64,000 nucleotides of DNA from Cohnella fermenti (GCF_004801405.1 NZ_SSOB01000050.1:1-64000), one strand, 5' to 3'. Numbered from the stretch's first letter, positions 1-8,986 are shown. Made by a program: numbers and translations. Notes: generated from the sequence alone by a model not told the origin.

Positions 1-119
1 TCTACAAATAACCATTCTGTGAAAGATGCGTCGAAGAGCCGTATGCGGGAATTCCGCACGTACGGATCTGTGAGGGGGACGGGCACAATCCTCGAAAGGA
101 GAGGCCCTACCTACTCGAC
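1..119 (+). mobile_element. Group II intron 3' end (domains V and VI), partial
   Basis: Positions 36-68 fold into a hairpin typical of group II intron domain V. The 5' strand begins GAGCCGTATGCGG, with the catalytic AGC triad at 37-39, and the 3' strand CCGCACGTACGGATC closes it around a short loop with the usual small bulge. Positions 70-118 form a second hairpin like domain VI, ending CTACCTACTCGAC, which resembles the 3' splice end of bacterial group II introns. The rest of the intron and any reverse transcriptase gene lie to the left of the window. The exact 3' boundary, near 118-119, is inferred. Confidence 0.75.
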
Positions 120-157
120 CATTCGTGCTGCCCCAAAACCGGCATTCCGCCCGATTA

Positions 158-280
158 TATGTGAAAAATAGCATACATAGAGAAAATGCCGGGCCGAGGT
201 GCCGGATATATGTTAAAAACCACATAAAACGCCGCGATTCCCGCCAATCCACGCCGACGAATGCGAAAAACCACATAAAA
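158..280. repeat. Phased dyad array, copy A (3 units)
   Basis: Three AT-rich units of about 18 bp start at 158 (TATGTGAAAAATAGCATA), 209 (TATGTTAAAAACCACATA) and 260 (AATGCGAAAAACCACATA). Their starts are exactly 51 and 51 bp apart. Each unit has a 6-bp arm, an A-rich centre and a roughly complementary arm. The GC-rich DNA between the last two units (CGCCGCGATTCCC) is also found in copies B and D. The first unit of the four-unit form is missing here. The function is unknown. Confidence 0.85.
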
Positions 281-285
281 TCGCC

Positions 286-722
286 GGCAGAAGGGGAGGG
301 GCGCAGAGTTCGCGGAGGAAGCCGCACAACGATGCCGCGAAGAGGCGGCTGAGGGCGGAGATGAGCGGGAAACTCGCACAAGGCCGCTCCGAAGAGGCGG
401 TTGGAGGCGATACGATGCACTTGGAACACGGAGAATCGCCCGCCACGCAGCACGAAACAAACAACTTCATATGACGTTAAAGGTTGTCAGTTTATCGATT
501 GTTTGTTATAGTGAGTAAAGCCAAGACAGACCAGGTGCCACCCTCTGCCCGCCGCTTCCACCCGCGATTCCACGAGAGCCTCGCTTATCCGCATCGATTA
601 CGACAAGAAGCCAGACGCGAGAGCCTCTCGTTTCGGCGGCGCGTTTGTTTTTTTCGCCAGAATGCCCCGTTCGCGACCTTGCATTCGCTTCTCCGGGTTC
701 TCCGATTGTAGAACTTCATTGA
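286..722. other. Intergenic DNA without a recognisable gene
   Basis: No open frame here has a convincing ribosome binding site or a familiar product. Around 330-410 there are short direct repeats of the form CGAAGAGGCGG. The remainder is featureless up to the region just before opuCA. Confidence 0.5.
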
Positions 723-736
723 TCAGAATATTCTGA
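723..736. promoter_or_regulatory. Perfect palindrome upstream of opuCA, candidate operator
   Basis: TCAGAATATTCTGA is a perfect 14-bp inverted repeat 85 bp before the chosen opuCA start. Bacillus opuC operons are repressed by MarR/GbsR-type proteins such as OpcR, so an operator is plausible. I cannot match the sequence to a known site, and the regulator is not in this window. Confidence 0.35.
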
Positions 737-820
737 CAGAGGAGAGGCGCGACGGTGCGGGCCTTGTTTGGGCGACGATACGCAGAAGAAGAAGGCAGAA
801 GAAGAAGGGGGAGTTGCGAG

Positions 821-1978
821 ATGATAAGACTGCTCGGCGTCAACAAAATGTACGACAACGGACACCAGGTGCTTGAGGACTTGAACCTCGTCATCAAGGA
901 AGGGGAGATCACGGTTCTGATCGGTCCGAGCGGCTGCGGCAAAACGACGACCATGAAGCTGATCAATCGGCTGATCCAGCCCTCTTCCGGGCTTGTCCAG
1001 ATCGACGGGGAGGACATCTCCGCGCTCGATCCGGTCGCCTTACGGCGCAAGATCGGCTATGTCATTCAGAACATCGGCCTCTTCCCTCATATGACGATTG
1101 CGCGCAATGTCGGCGTCGTGCCGAGAATGCTGAAGTGGGACAAGGCGAAGATCGAGCGGAGGGTGAACGAGCTGCTGGAGATGGTCGGGCTCGAGCCGCG
1201 AATGTTCGCCGGCCGTTACCCGTCGGAGCTGAGCGGTGGCCAGCAGCAGCGGGTCGGCGTCATTCGGGCGCTGGCCGCGGACCCGTCGGTCATTCTGATG
1301 GACGAACCGTTCAGCGCGCTCGATCCGATCAGTCGCGAGCAGTTGCAGGACGAATTGCTCCGCTTGCAGCGGGAGCTGAAGAAGACGATTGTCTTCGTGA
1401 CGCACGACATGGACGAGGCGATCAAGCTGGCCGACACCATCGTGCTGATGAACGCGGGAAGGGTCGTTCAGGCCGGCTCGCCCGACCAGATTCTGCGCCA
1501 TCCGGCGAACGACTTCGTGAAGAATTTTATTGGGAAAAAGCGGCTGTCTGCAAACCGGATCTTCGAGGAGATGCCGACGGCGAGCGATGTGATGGTGCAG
1601 TCTCCGGCAATCGCCCTGCCGACCCGCGGCTTGGCCGAGGCGATCAAGATGATGGAGAGCCGCAAGGTCGACTCGCTGCTTATCGTGGACAAGGCGAACC
1701 AACTGCTCGGCGCCGTCTCCATCTACCAGGTTCTCGACCACTACGGCGACGAGACCAAAGCCGTCGCTGACGTCATGTCGCCGGCGAAGATTACGGTCCG
1801 CAGGGACACTCCCGTGTCCGCGGCCTTGAACCTGATGAGCGCGCATCAGCTTCCGAACGTGCCCGTTGTCCGCGAGGACGGCCAGTTCGTCGGCCTCATT
1901 ACAAGAGGCTCGGTCGTTCGTCATCTGGCCGACGTCTACGCCGCGGAAGACGGAGGGGGCGAGGCCGATGCGGGCTGA
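821..1978 (+). CDS. opuCA: Osmoprotectant ABC transporter ATP-binding protein (OpuCA-like)
   Basis: This is the ATPase subunit of a compatible-solute importer of the OpuC/ProV family, 385 residues, acting at the inner face of the membrane. Walker A (GPSGCGKTT) is near residue 35, the signature LSGGQQQR near 137 and Walker B (VILMDEP) near 158. Two CBS domains follow in the C-terminal third (DVMVQSP... and DVMSPAK...); in this family they gate transport with ionic strength. The ATG at 821 is chosen because AAGGGGGAG sits 8 nt upstream. A GTG at 755 in the same frame has a poorer context. The stop overlaps the next gene, so this is the first gene of a four-gene operon with the same order as Bacillus opuC. 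Confidence 0.93.
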   Translation: MIRLLGVNKMYDNGHQVLEDLNLVIKEGEITVLIGPSGCGKTTTMKLINRLIQPSSGLVQIDGEDISALDPVALRRKIGYVIQNIGLFPHMTIARNVGVVPRMLKWDKAKIERRVNELLEMVGLEPRMFAGRYPSELSGGQQQRVGVIRALAADPSVILMDEPFSALDPISREQLQDELLRLQRELKKTIVFVTHDMDEAIKLADTIVLMNAGRVVQAGSPDQILRHPANDFVKNFIGKKRLSANRIFEEMPTASDVMVQSPAIALPTRGLAEAIKMMESRKVDSLLIVDKANQLLGAVSIYQVLDHYGDETKAVADVMSPAKITVRRDTPVSAALNLMSAHQLPNVPVVREDGQFVGLITRGSVVRHLADVYAAEDGGGEADAG

Positions 1979-2642
1979 TTACCTGGAGTTCTGGAAGAAT
2001 CGGTACCCGGACCTGCTCGCGGCGACGGGAGAGCATCTGACGATCTCCCTGGCTTCGATCGCCCTCGGCGTTGCGGTCGCGGTTCCGCTCGGCATCTACC
2101 TGTCCGGAAGCCGGATCAGGTGGCTGCGTTCGCTCGTCTTCTCCGTCGCGAATCTGTTCCAGACGATTCCGAGTCTGGCGCTGCTGGCGATTCTGATTCC
2201 GCTGCTCGGAATCGGCATGAAGCCGGCGATCTTCGCGCTGTTCCTCTATTCGCTGCTGCCGATTCTGCGCAGCACGTACGCGGGCTTCCAGTCGGTCGAT
2301 CCGTCCGTGCTGGAGGCGGCCAGGGGGATGGGCTTCAGCCGTTCGCAGCGGCTGCTGAGCATCCAACTGCCGCTCGCCTTCCCGTACATCATGTCGGGCG
2401 TTCGCCTGACGACGGTTTACATCATCAGTTGGACAACGCTGGCCGCCCTGATCGGGGCCGGCGGGCTCGGACAACTGATCGTCTCCGGCATCGGCGTCAA
2501 CAAGACGGAACTGATCGTGTCCGCATCGCTGTGCGCGATCGTGCTGGCGCTGATCTTCGATCGCGCGCTCGGCGCGGTCGAGAAGTTCGGCGCCCGCCGG
2601 GCGAGAACCGAACGGGGCGACGCATCCCTGCTTCACGGATAA
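1968..2642 (+). CDS. opuCB: Osmoprotectant ABC transporter permease (OpuCB-like)
   Basis: This is a 224-residue integral membrane permease of the BPD type that pairs with OpuCD to form the translocation path. About five to six hydrophobic segments are visible. The ATPase-docking EAA loop reads EAARGMGFSRSQRL near the middle. The ATG at 1968 lies inside the last codons of opuCA (overlap of 11 nt), which implies translational coupling. An earlier in-frame ATG at 1866 would overlap opuCA by more than 100 nt and is rejected. It resembles the fourth gene of the operon, as expected for paired permeases. Confidence 0.92.
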   Translation: MRADYLEFWKNRYPDLLAATGEHLTISLASIALGVAVAVPLGIYLSGSRIRWLRSLVFSVANLFQTIPSLALLAILIPLLGIGMKPAIFALFLYSLLPILRSTYAGFQSVDPSVLEAARGMGFSRSQRLLSIQLPLAFPYIMSGVRLTTVYIISWTTLAALIGAGGLGQLIVSGIGVNKTELIVSASLCAIVLALIFDRALGAVEKFGARRARTERGDASLLHG

Positions 2643-2687
2643 CACGCATAACCCAAACTAACACAGAGATAACCAGAGGAGGTCACT

Positions 2688-3599
2688 ATGAGCAAGAAAA
2701 TATTTTCAACCGTTGCACTTGTCCTGATCCTTGCTTCAATCGCAACCGCCTGCGGAGGCGGCAACAGCGGGAAAGCGTCGTCCGGCACGATCAAGATCGG
2801 CGCCCAGACGTATTCCGAACCGAAGATTCTGGCCGCGATGTACAAGGCGCTCATCGAGGATCGCACCGACGTGAACGTCGAGATTGTACCCGACCTGACC
2901 GCAAGCTCCATCGTCATCAAGTCGATGAAGAGCGGCGACATTCAGATGGCGACGCTGTATTCCGGCGAGATCTTCAACGGGTACTTCGACATCGAGGATA
3001 CGAAGGACCGCGCGAGCGTCCTGAAGCAGGCGCAGGAGGGCTTCGACAAGAATTACGGCTTCAAGTGGTACGATTCGTACGGATTCGAGAACACCTACGC
3101 GCTGGCCGTCCGGAAGGAGCTGGCCGAGGAGCACGGCCTCAAGACCGTGTCCGATCTGGCGAGCCTGGCGGGGTCGATGAAGGTCGGCGTCGATACGACA
3201 TGGCTGGAGCGGGAAAACGACGGCTATGACGCATTCACGAAGCATTACGGGTTCTCGTTCTCGAAGACGTATCCGATGGAGATCTCCCTCGTGTACAAGG
3301 CGGCGGCCGACAAGGAAGTGGACGTTGTCCTCGCGTATACGACGGATGCCGGGCTCAAGCAGTACGATCTGCAGACGCTTGAGGACGACAAGCAATTCTT
3401 CCCGCCGTACGACGCGTCGCCGGTGCTGAGCCAGGATACGCTCGAGAAGTATCCCGAGCTTGACGAGGTCGTCTCGCTGCTCGTCGGCAAGCTGGACGCC
3501 GCGACGATGGGCTCGCTCAACTACGAGGTCGACGTGAACAAGCGGACGCCGGAGGACGTGGCTGTCGAATACTTGAAGGCGCAGGGTTTGCTTGAGTAG
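2688..3599 (+). CDS. opuCC: Osmoprotectant ABC transporter substrate-binding lipoprotein (OpuCC-like)
   Basis: This is a 303-residue extracellular binding protein of the OpuAC/ProX class. The N-terminus has a hydrophobic segment ending in the lipobox IATAC, so Cys22 should be lipidated and anchor the protein to the outer face of the membrane. The mature part (IKIGAQTYSEPKILAAMY) matches the glycine betaine/choline binding fold used by OpuCC and OsmX. AGAGGAGG lies just before the ATG, and the gene follows opuCB after 45 nt. The exact ligand (glycine betaine, carnitine, choline or others) cannot be read from sequence alone. Confidence 0.92.
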   Translation: MSKKIFSTVALVLILASIATACGGGNSGKASSGTIKIGAQTYSEPKILAAMYKALIEDRTDVNVEIVPDLTASSIVIKSMKSGDIQMATLYSGEIFNGYFDIEDTKDRASVLKQAQEGFDKNYGFKWYDSYGFENTYALAVRKELAEEHGLKTVSDLASLAGSMKVGVDTTWLERENDGYDAFTKHYGFSFSKTYPMEISLVYKAAADKEVDVVLAYTTDAGLKQYDLQTLEDDKQFFPPYDASPVLSQDTLEKYPELDEVVSLLVGKLDAATMGSLNYEVDVNKRTPEDVAVEYLKAQGLLE

Positions 3600-3612
3600 G
3601 AGGTGAAGCGCG

Positions 3613-4242
3613 TTGGGGAACACGAATCTATGGACGTATGTGCAGGACAATTGGCCTCATCTGCTCAGCCTGATCTGGAGCCATATCGTCATGGTGCTGT
3701 GCGGCCTTGCTCTGGCGCTTGTCGTCGGCATTCCGCTCGGCATCGTCAGCGCGAGAAGCGAACGGCTCGCAGCCGTTATCCTCGCCGCGGCGAATATCGT
3801 GCAGGTCGTGCCCAGCCTGGCTCTGCTTGCTCTCTTGATGATTTTCCTCGGGCTCGGCTTCAAAACGATTGTCGTCGGCCTGTTCCTGTACTCGCTGCTG
3901 CCGGTGATCCGGCATACGTACGTCGGGATCAAGCAGGTCGACAAGGGCGTCGTGGAGGCCGGCCGGGGAATCGGCATGAGCCCGCTGCAACTGCTCATGA
4001 AGATCAAGCTGCCGTTGTCGCTGCCATTCCTGATGGCGGGCCTGCGCGTCGCGGCCGTCATCGCGATCGGGGTGGCGACGCTCGCTCCCCTTATCGGCGG
4101 GGAAGGGCTCGGCCGCGAGATTTATTCCGGCCTTAATATGCGCAACAACGTGCAGATTTACGCCGGGGCGATCCCGGCGGCGCTGCTCGCCATTCTGGCG
4201 GATCTCGTCCTCGGCAGGCTGCAGGGGAGGCTTCGCGCCTAA
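3613..4242 (+). CDS. opuCD: Osmoprotectant ABC transporter permease (OpuCD-like)
   Basis: This is the second permease of the OpuC-type importer, 209 residues, with several hydrophobic segments and an EAA loop (EAGRGIGMSPLQLLMKIKLP). It starts with TTG at 3613, 13 nt after the opuCC stop, and is supported by AGGAGGTGA at 3598-3606. It completes the A-B-C-D gene order. The operon is followed by a heptamer repeat and a strong hairpin at 4400-4445. Confidence 0.92.
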   Translation: MGNTNLWTYVQDNWPHLLSLIWSHIVMVLCGLALALVVGIPLGIVSARSERLAAVILAAANIVQVVPSLALLALLMIFLGLGFKTIVVGLFLYSLLPVIRHTYVGIKQVDKGVVEAGRGIGMSPLQLLMKIKLPLSLPFLMAGLRVAAVIAIGVATLAPLIGGEGLGREIYSGLNMRNNVQIYAGAIPAALLAILADLVLGRLQGRLRA

Positions 4243-4279
4243 GCGGAATTGCGGCGTGCCGGCAGCAGGGGGAAGCGCT

Positions 4280-4403
4280 AAGAGGTAAGAAGCAAGAAGC
4301 AAGAGGTAAGAGGCAAGCGGCAAGAGGTAAGTTGCAAGAGGCAAGCGGCAAGAGGCAAGAGGCAAGAGGCAAGAGTAAGGCCAAGAACCAAGAGGCAAGT
4401 TGC
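4280..4403. repeat. Tandem heptamer repeat, consensus AAGAGGC, about 18 units
   Basis: Beginning 38 nt after the opuCD stop there are about 18 consecutive near-heptamer units beginning AAG. The common forms are AAGAGGC, AAGAGGT, AAGCGGC and AAGTTGC, with two 6-nt units near 4371-4382. The array runs straight into the terminator hairpin. On the minus strand it encodes repetitive Leu/Ala/Ser/Cys peptides that have no credible start site. Confidence 0.9.
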
Positions 4404-4445
4404 AGGGGCCGCCCCCGAGTCGCAGACTTGGGAGCGGCCCCTTGC
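4400..4445 (+). terminator. Hairpin after the opuC operon
   Basis: GCAGGGGCCGCCCCCGAGTC (4402-4421) pairs with the segment 4425-4445, with few mismatches, around a 3-nt loop. CTTCTTGC follows rather than a clean T-run. It is a likely terminator for opuC. Confidence 0.7.
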
Positions 4446-4787
4446 TTCTTGCATGCCCATGCCCCGATGAGCGGCATTCCCGCCTAACGCCGCGCCCACC
4501 GGACCACTTCGAGCGCCGATGTACGTCAAGCCCGCCTAACTCCTCGCCCACAGCTCAACCCGTGCTCCTATGGGTGGCCCCCTATCCTCCCGCGCGCCCG
4601 ACTGTTGCACCGATTTCCCGCCCCGCCTATTTCCGCTGCCCCCCTACGGTTCTTTTCTTCGCCCGCGCGTGATCGCTTACATAAAAAGGGTTATCTTTCC
4701 CCGTATATCCTGTATAATCGTGTTGGCATATCCAATTCGAACTCCAATTAAATTCCAATTCAACTTATCGGCTTGGGGGAATGACTG
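4446..4787. promoter_or_regulatory. Leader region of the phosphodiesterase gene with candidate -10
   Basis: There is no gene in this stretch. A TATAAT hexamer at 4713-4718, with a weak -35 (TTATCT at 4691-4696, 16-bp spacer), could drive the gene at 4788. The preceding 200 nt are C-rich and unremarkable. Confidence 0.4.
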
Positions 4788-5519
4788 GTGGCGGGACTCA
4801 TTAATTTCGCGCATCGCGGGGCTTCGGCGTATTGCCCGGAGAATACGATGGCGGCGTTCGTCCGGGGAATCGAGCTGGGAGCGAACGGCATCGAGACGGA
4901 TGTGCAGATGACGGCGGACGGACAGCTTGTGCTGATCCACGACGAGCTGCTCGCGCGCACGACCGGTTCGCCGAAGCTGGTGAAGGACGCGACGCTGGAA
5001 GAGATCAAGCGGCTCGATGCCGGTTCCTGGTTCGATCCGCAGTTCAAGGGAGAGCGGGTCCCGACGCTTGCGGAGCTGCTGGAGCTTGTGTGCGGCACGG
5101 GCGTTCAGGTGAACCTCGAGCTGAAGAACGGCGTTGTGCTCTATCCCGAGCTCGAAGAGGCCGTTATCGCGGAAGTCCGGCGTTACGGGCTGACGGAGCA
5201 AGTCATCATCTCCAGCTTTAATCATTATTCGCTTGTGAAGTGCAAGCTGCTCGCGCCCGAGATTCGAACCGGCATCCTCTACGGAGAAGGCTTGTACGAG
5301 CCGTGGGACTATGCGGGGCGAGTCCGGGCGGATGCGCTTCACGCCTTCTATTACGCCGTTATTCCCGAGTGGGTGGAGCAAGCGGCGGCTCGCGGCATTG
5401 TATACCATCCCTACACCGTCAACGACGCCGCGACGATGCGCCGGCTCGTCGGCATGGGCGTAGCGGGGATCATTACCGACTACCCGGACCGGCTGGCTGC
5501 GGTCTTGAGCGAAGCCTAA
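4788..5519 (+). CDS. Glycerophosphodiester phosphodiesterase
   Basis: This 243-residue enzyme of the GDPD/UgpQ family hydrolyses glycerophosphodiesters to glycerol 3-phosphate and an alcohol. The N-terminus shows the family catalytic block HRGASAYCPENTMAAF, followed by E-x-D (ETDVQMTADGQLVLIHDE) carrying the metal ligands. The C-terminal strand YTVNDAATMRRLVGMGV and the GIITDYPD motif complete the TIM barrel. No signal peptide is visible, so it is cytoplasmic. The start is GTG, with a weak GGGGGA upstream. The next gene begins 9 nt after the stop with its ribosome site overlapping that stop, so the two are co-transcribed. Confidence 0.9.
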   Translation: MAGLINFAHRGASAYCPENTMAAFVRGIELGANGIETDVQMTADGQLVLIHDELLARTTGSPKLVKDATLEEIKRLDAGSWFDPQFKGERVPTLAELLELVCGTGVQVNLELKNGVVLYPELEEAVIAEVRRYGLTEQVIISSFNHYSLVKCKLLAPEIRTGILYGEGLYEPWDYAGRVRADALHAFYYAVIPEWVEQAAARGIVYHPYTVNDAATMRRLVGMGVAGIITDYPDRLAAVLSEA

Positions 5520-5528
5520 GGAGGGCCC

Positions 5529-6695
5529 ATGAAGAAAACCTGGCTGCTTGGCTTCGGCTTCTTCAGCATCAGCATTACATGGGCGCTGTACAACGGCTTC
5601 GTGCCTTTTTTCCTCGACAACTACCTCAAGAGCACGGCGCTGATCGGCTTCATGATGACGATCGACAACTACTTCGCGCTGTTCCTCCAGCCCTGGATCG
5701 GCAGCCGCAGCGACAAGACGTTCACGAGATTCGGCCGAAGGATGCCGTATCTTCTCTTCGGAATGCCGCTTGCGGCGGTGTTCGTCGTGCTGATTCCGCT
5801 GCACACGAGCTTCGTGACGCTGGTGCTGTTCATGGTGCTGATGAACCTCGCAATGAGTCTGTACCGCTCGCCCACCGTCGCGCTCATGCCCGATCTGACA
5901 CCGGAAGCGCAGCGGACGAAGGCCAACGGCATCATCAACTTCTTGGGCGGCATCGGCGGCATTCTCGCCTACGGAGTCGGTTCGATCCTGTACGATGCGG
6001 ACAAGACGCTGCCGTTCGTCGCGGCTGCGTGCGTCACGATCCTCTCCATGACCATCCTCTATCGCACGATTGACGAGCGGAGGGACATCGCCGTTCCGAT
6101 CGAGCGGGAGAAGGAGCGGATTCGCTGGCGCAGCGAATGGGACCGGACAACGCTGCTGCTGCTCGGCGCGATCTTCTTCTGGTTCGTCTCCTACCAGGGA
6201 GTCGAGGCTCTGTTCACCCTGTACGGCGAGCATCACCTTGGCTTGTCCGAGAGCGCGGCGGCGTTCTCGCTGACGTTCTTCTCCCTGTTCTTCGTCCTGT
6301 TCGCCATCCCTAGCGGCTGGCTCGGCAATCGCTTTGGCAAAAAAAGAACGATCATGATCGGAGTGTGCGGGCTGCTTGTCGTCTTCGCGCTTGTTCCGTT
6401 CGTGGAGTCCCTTCTGCCGCTTCGTCTTTTGCTCGCCCTTGGGGGCGCCTTCTGGGCTTGCATCAATATCAATTCCTATCCGTTCATCGTCTCGATGGGA
6501 GGAGAAGGCAGCATCGGCGCGCGAACGGGCATCTACTATCTCGCCTCCTCGCTTGCGGCGATCTCGTCTCCTCCCCTGCTCGGGCTCGTCATCGACGGCT
6601 TCGGCTACGGTTCCCTGTTCGTCTGCGCGGCGGGCGGGATGCTGGTCGCTTTGATTTTCCTGTCTCTGGTTAAGCATGACGGGCGTTCTGGTTAG
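5529..6695 (+). CDS. MFS transporter, SLC45/GPH-like
   Basis: This is a 388-residue major facilitator protein with about twelve hydrophobic segments. The loop after the second segment reads SDKTFTRFGRRMPYLLFGMP, the D-x(4-5)-R-x-GRR-x-P motif typical of the SLC45 and sugar:cation symporter families. AAGGAGG overlaps the stop of the upstream phosphodiesterase gene. A role in importing a glycoside or a phosphodiester product is possible but is inferred only from the pairing. Confidence 0.85.
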   Translation: MKKTWLLGFGFFSISITWALYNGFVPFFLDNYLKSTALIGFMMTIDNYFALFLQPWIGSRSDKTFTRFGRRMPYLLFGMPLAAVFVVLIPLHTSFVTLVLFMVLMNLAMSLYRSPTVALMPDLTPEAQRTKANGIINFLGGIGGILAYGVGSILYDADKTLPFVAAACVTILSMTILYRTIDERRDIAVPIEREKERIRWRSEWDRTTLLLLGAIFFWFVSYQGVEALFTLYGEHHLGLSESAAAFSLTFFSLFFVLFAIPSGWLGNRFGKKRTIMIGVCGLLVVFALVPFVESLLPLRLLLALGGAFWACININSYPFIVSMGGEGSIGARTGIYYLASSLAAISSPPLLGLVIDGFGYGSLFVCAAGGMLVALIFLSLVKHDGRSG

Positions 6696-6714
6696 TGCAT
6701 TGACGATCACTTTT

Positions 6715-6889
6715 TATGTGAAAAATCACATTGGCGGGGCACGATAACGAGCAGGTTGAGCGAATATATGTGAAAAATAGCATAAATGGAGGAAATTCCA
6801 GCACGATTTCCCGTATATATGCTAAAAATCACATAAAACGCCGCGATTCCCTCCAGTTCAGGCCAACGAATGTGAAAATTCATATAAAA
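6715..6889. repeat. Phased dyad array, copy B (4 units)
   Basis: Units start at 6715 (TATGTGAAAAATCACATT), 6767 (TATGTGAAAAATAGCATA), 6818 (TATGCTAAAAATCACATA) and 6869 (AATGTGAAAATTCATATA), giving spacings of 52, 51 and 51 bp. Unit 2 and unit 3 are mutually complementary in their arms: TATGTG pairs with CACATA and AGCATA pairs with TATGCT. The array lies between the MFS gene stop and the htpG promoter. Confidence 0.88.
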
Positions 6890-6978
6890 TCGCAGCAACT
6901 GCCGAATCAACGTCGGATCAGTGCCGGATATCAGGCAGAGAGCGCGCCACCGTCAGGGTTTAGGACGCTTTTTCTTGG

Positions 6979-7008
6979 TTGACAGCAATTTCTGCAATAT
7001 GCTATATA
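6979..7008 (+). promoter_or_regulatory. Sigma-A type promoter of htpG
   Basis: TTGACA at 6979-6984 is followed after 18 bp by TATATA at 7003-7008. Transcription should start near 7015-7018, directly on top of the CIRCE operator. Confidence 0.75.
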
Positions 7009-7017
7009 AAAATAAGA

Positions 7018-7044
7018 TTAGCACTCAAAGCCATTGAGTGCTAA
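7018..7044. promoter_or_regulatory. CIRCE operator (HrcA binding site)
   Basis: TTAGCACTC, nine bases, then GAGTGCTAA: a perfect match to the CIRCE consensus TTAGCACTC-N9-GAGTGCTAA. It overlaps the predicted transcription start of htpG, so HrcA should repress the gene until heat or misfolding stress titrates GroE/HrcA. In B. subtilis, by contrast, htpG is not HrcA-controlled. Confidence 0.95.
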
Positions 7045-7105
7045 AATAATACCCGTAGCGAATAACCTCAATACTCTCCGAACGAGAAAGGAGCCCCATC
7101 CATTC

Positions 7106-8986
7106 ATGGCCAAGAAAGAGTTCAAAGCGGAATCCAAACGGTTGTTGGAGATGATGATCAACTCCATTTACACTCAGAAGGAGATTTTCCTCCGGGAATT
7201 GATCTCCAACGCGAGCGATGCCATCGACAAAATCTATTATCGGGCCTTGACCGACGACAGCCTCGTCTTCGACAAGGACAATTACTATATCCGGGTGGCG
7301 GCCGATAAGGCGACCCGCACGCTGACGATCTCCGACACGGGCATCGGCATGACTGCGGACGATCTCGAGGAGCATCTCGGCGTCATCGCCAAGAGCGGCT
7401 CGCTCGCGTTCAAGAGCGAGAACGAGGCGAAGGACGGCCACAACATCATCGGCCAGTTCGGCGTCGGCTTCTACTCGGCGTTCATGGTCGCGGACACCGT
7501 TACCGTCGTCAGCCGCGCGCTCGGCAGCGATCAAGCGTTCAAGTGGGAATCCACGGGGGCGGACGGCTACTCGATCGTTCCCGCCGAGAAGGAGACGGTC
7601 GGCACCGAGATCACCCTCAAGATCAAGGACAACACCGAGGATGACAGCTACGACGAATATCTGGAAGAGTATCGCCTGCGCGCGATCGTCAAGAAGTACT
7701 CGGACTTCATCCGCTACCCGATCAAGATGGAGATCAGCGGCAGCCGTCCGAAGGAAGGCGAAGAAGGCGAGTTCGAGACGTACAAGGAAGAGCAGACCGT
7801 CAACAGCATGGTGCCGATCTGGCGCAAGAACAAAAGCGAGCTGAAGGACGAGGACTACGACAACTTCTACATGGAGAAGCGCTACGGCTTCGACAAGCCG
7901 GTGAAGCACATTCACATCAGCGCCGACGGAGCGGTCGTCTACAACGCCATCCTGTACATTCCGGAGAGCACTCCGTTCGACTATTACACGAAGGAGTTCG
8001 AGAAGGGGCTTGAGCTGTACTCGAACGGCGTCCTGATCATGAACAAGTGCGCCGACCTGCTGCCGGACCACTTCAGCTTCGTCAAGGGCATGGTCGACTC
8101 CGAGAACCTGTCGCTCAACATCTCCCGCGAGCTGCTGCAGCAGGACCGCCAGTTGACGGCGATCGCGAAGCACCTCGAGAAGCGCATCAAGAGCGAGCTG
8201 CTTAACCTGCTGAAGAACGACCGCGAGAAGTACGAGGCGTTCTACAAGTCGTTCGGCCGCACGCTCAAGTTCGGCATCTACAACGACTACGGCATGCACA
8301 AGGAGACGCTGCAGGATCTTCTGCTGTTCACTTCTTCCAAGGAGAAGAAGAACGTCAGCCTCGAGGAATACGTGTCCCGTATGCCGGAGGAGCAGAAGTA
8401 CATCTATTATGCGACAGGCGAGTCGATCGAGCGCATCGAGAAGCTGCCGCAGACCGAAGTCGTGGCCGACAAGGGCTACGAGATTCTGTACTTCACCGAC
8501 GATGTCGACGAGTTCGCGATCAAGGTGATCCAGAGCTACAAGGAGAAGGAATTCCGTTCCGTCTCCAGCGGCGATCTCGGCATCGAGCCCAGCGAAGAAG
8601 AGAAGGCATCCGAAGCGGAGGAGTCCGAGAACAAGGATCTGTTCGAGTCGATGCAAGGCCTGCTCTCCGGCAAGGTGAAGAAGGTCAAGGCGTCGAAGCG
8701 CCTGAAGAGCCATCCGGTCTGTTTGTCCGCCGAAGGCGACGTGTCGATCGAGATGGAGAAGATTCTCAAGGCGATGCCGAGCGGCCAGGACGTTCAAGCG
8801 GACAAGGTGCTGGAGATCAACGTGAACCACGAGGTGTACCAGTCGCTGAAGGACGCGTACGCGAACGACAAGGAGAAGCTGAACCTGTACACGAACCTGC
8901 TGTACAACCAGGCGCTGCTGATCGAAGGCTTGCCGATCCAGGACCCGGTCGAGTTCACGAACAACATCTGCAAGATCATGCGCTGA
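7106..8986 (+). CDS. htpG: Molecular chaperone HtpG (bacterial Hsp90)
   Basis: This is a 626-residue Hsp90 homologue, the usual bacterial length. The N-terminal GHKL ATPase carries [18 protein letters not shown] and GQFGVGFYS. The middle domain has the conserved [15 protein letters not shown] stretch, and the C-terminal dimerisation domain is complete. It is a cytosolic chaperone. The ATG at 7106 follows GAAAGGAG; an in-frame ATG at 7034 lies inside the CIRCE operator, so it is not used. It is monocistronic, closed by the hairpin at 9092-9137. Confidence 0.97.
   Translation: MAKKEFKAESKRLLEMMINSIYTQKEIFLRELISNASDAIDKIYYRALTDDSLVFDKDNYYIRVAADKATRTLTISDTGIGMTADDLEEHLGVIAKSGSLAFKSENEAKDGHNIIGQFGVGFYSAFMVADTVTVVSRALGSDQAFKWESTGADGYSIVPAEKETVGTEITLKIKDNTEDDSYDEYLEEYRLRAIVKKYSDFIRYPIKMEISGSRPKEGEEGEFETYKEEQTVNSMVPIWRKNKSELKDEDYDNFYMEKRYGFDKPVKHIHISADGAVVYNAILYIPESTPFDYYTKEFEKGLELYSNGVLIMNKCADLLPDHFSFVKGMVDSENLSLNISRELLQQDRQLTAIAKHLEKRIKSELLNLLKNDREKYEAFYKSFGRTLKFGIYNDYGMHKETLQDLLLFTSSKEKKNVSLEEYVSRMPEEQKYIYYATGESIERIEKLPQTEVVADKGYEILYFTDDVDEFAIKVIQSYKEKEFRSVSSGDLGIEPSEEEKASEAEESENKDLFESMQGLLSGKVKKVKASKRLKSHPVCLSAEGDVSIEMEKILKAMPSGQDVQADKVLEINVNHEVYQSLKDAYANDKEKLNLYTNLLYNQALLIEGLPIQDPVEFTNNICKIMR

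Noticed and set aside
125-352. Peptides with YVKNSI/YAKNHIK repeats encoded by the dyad arrays (also near 6731 and 25937)
   Set aside because: A 51-bp period keeps a reading frame open, giving repeated 17-residue units, but 52-bp steps break the frame in each array, the starts lack ribosome sites, and copy C does not preserve the peptide.
4133-4551. Minus-strand Leu/Ala/Ser/Cys repeat proteins over the AAGAGGC array
   Set aside because: Low-complexity products of the heptamer DNA repeat with no start signal or promoter.
4677-6710. 677-codon open frame on the minus strand
   Set aside because: It is antisense to the phosphodiesterase and MFS genes, whose products are clearly recognisable. Long antisense frames are expected at this GC content.
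7034-7105. Upstream ATG start for htpG
   Set aside because: It lies within the CIRCE operator and lacks a ribosome site.
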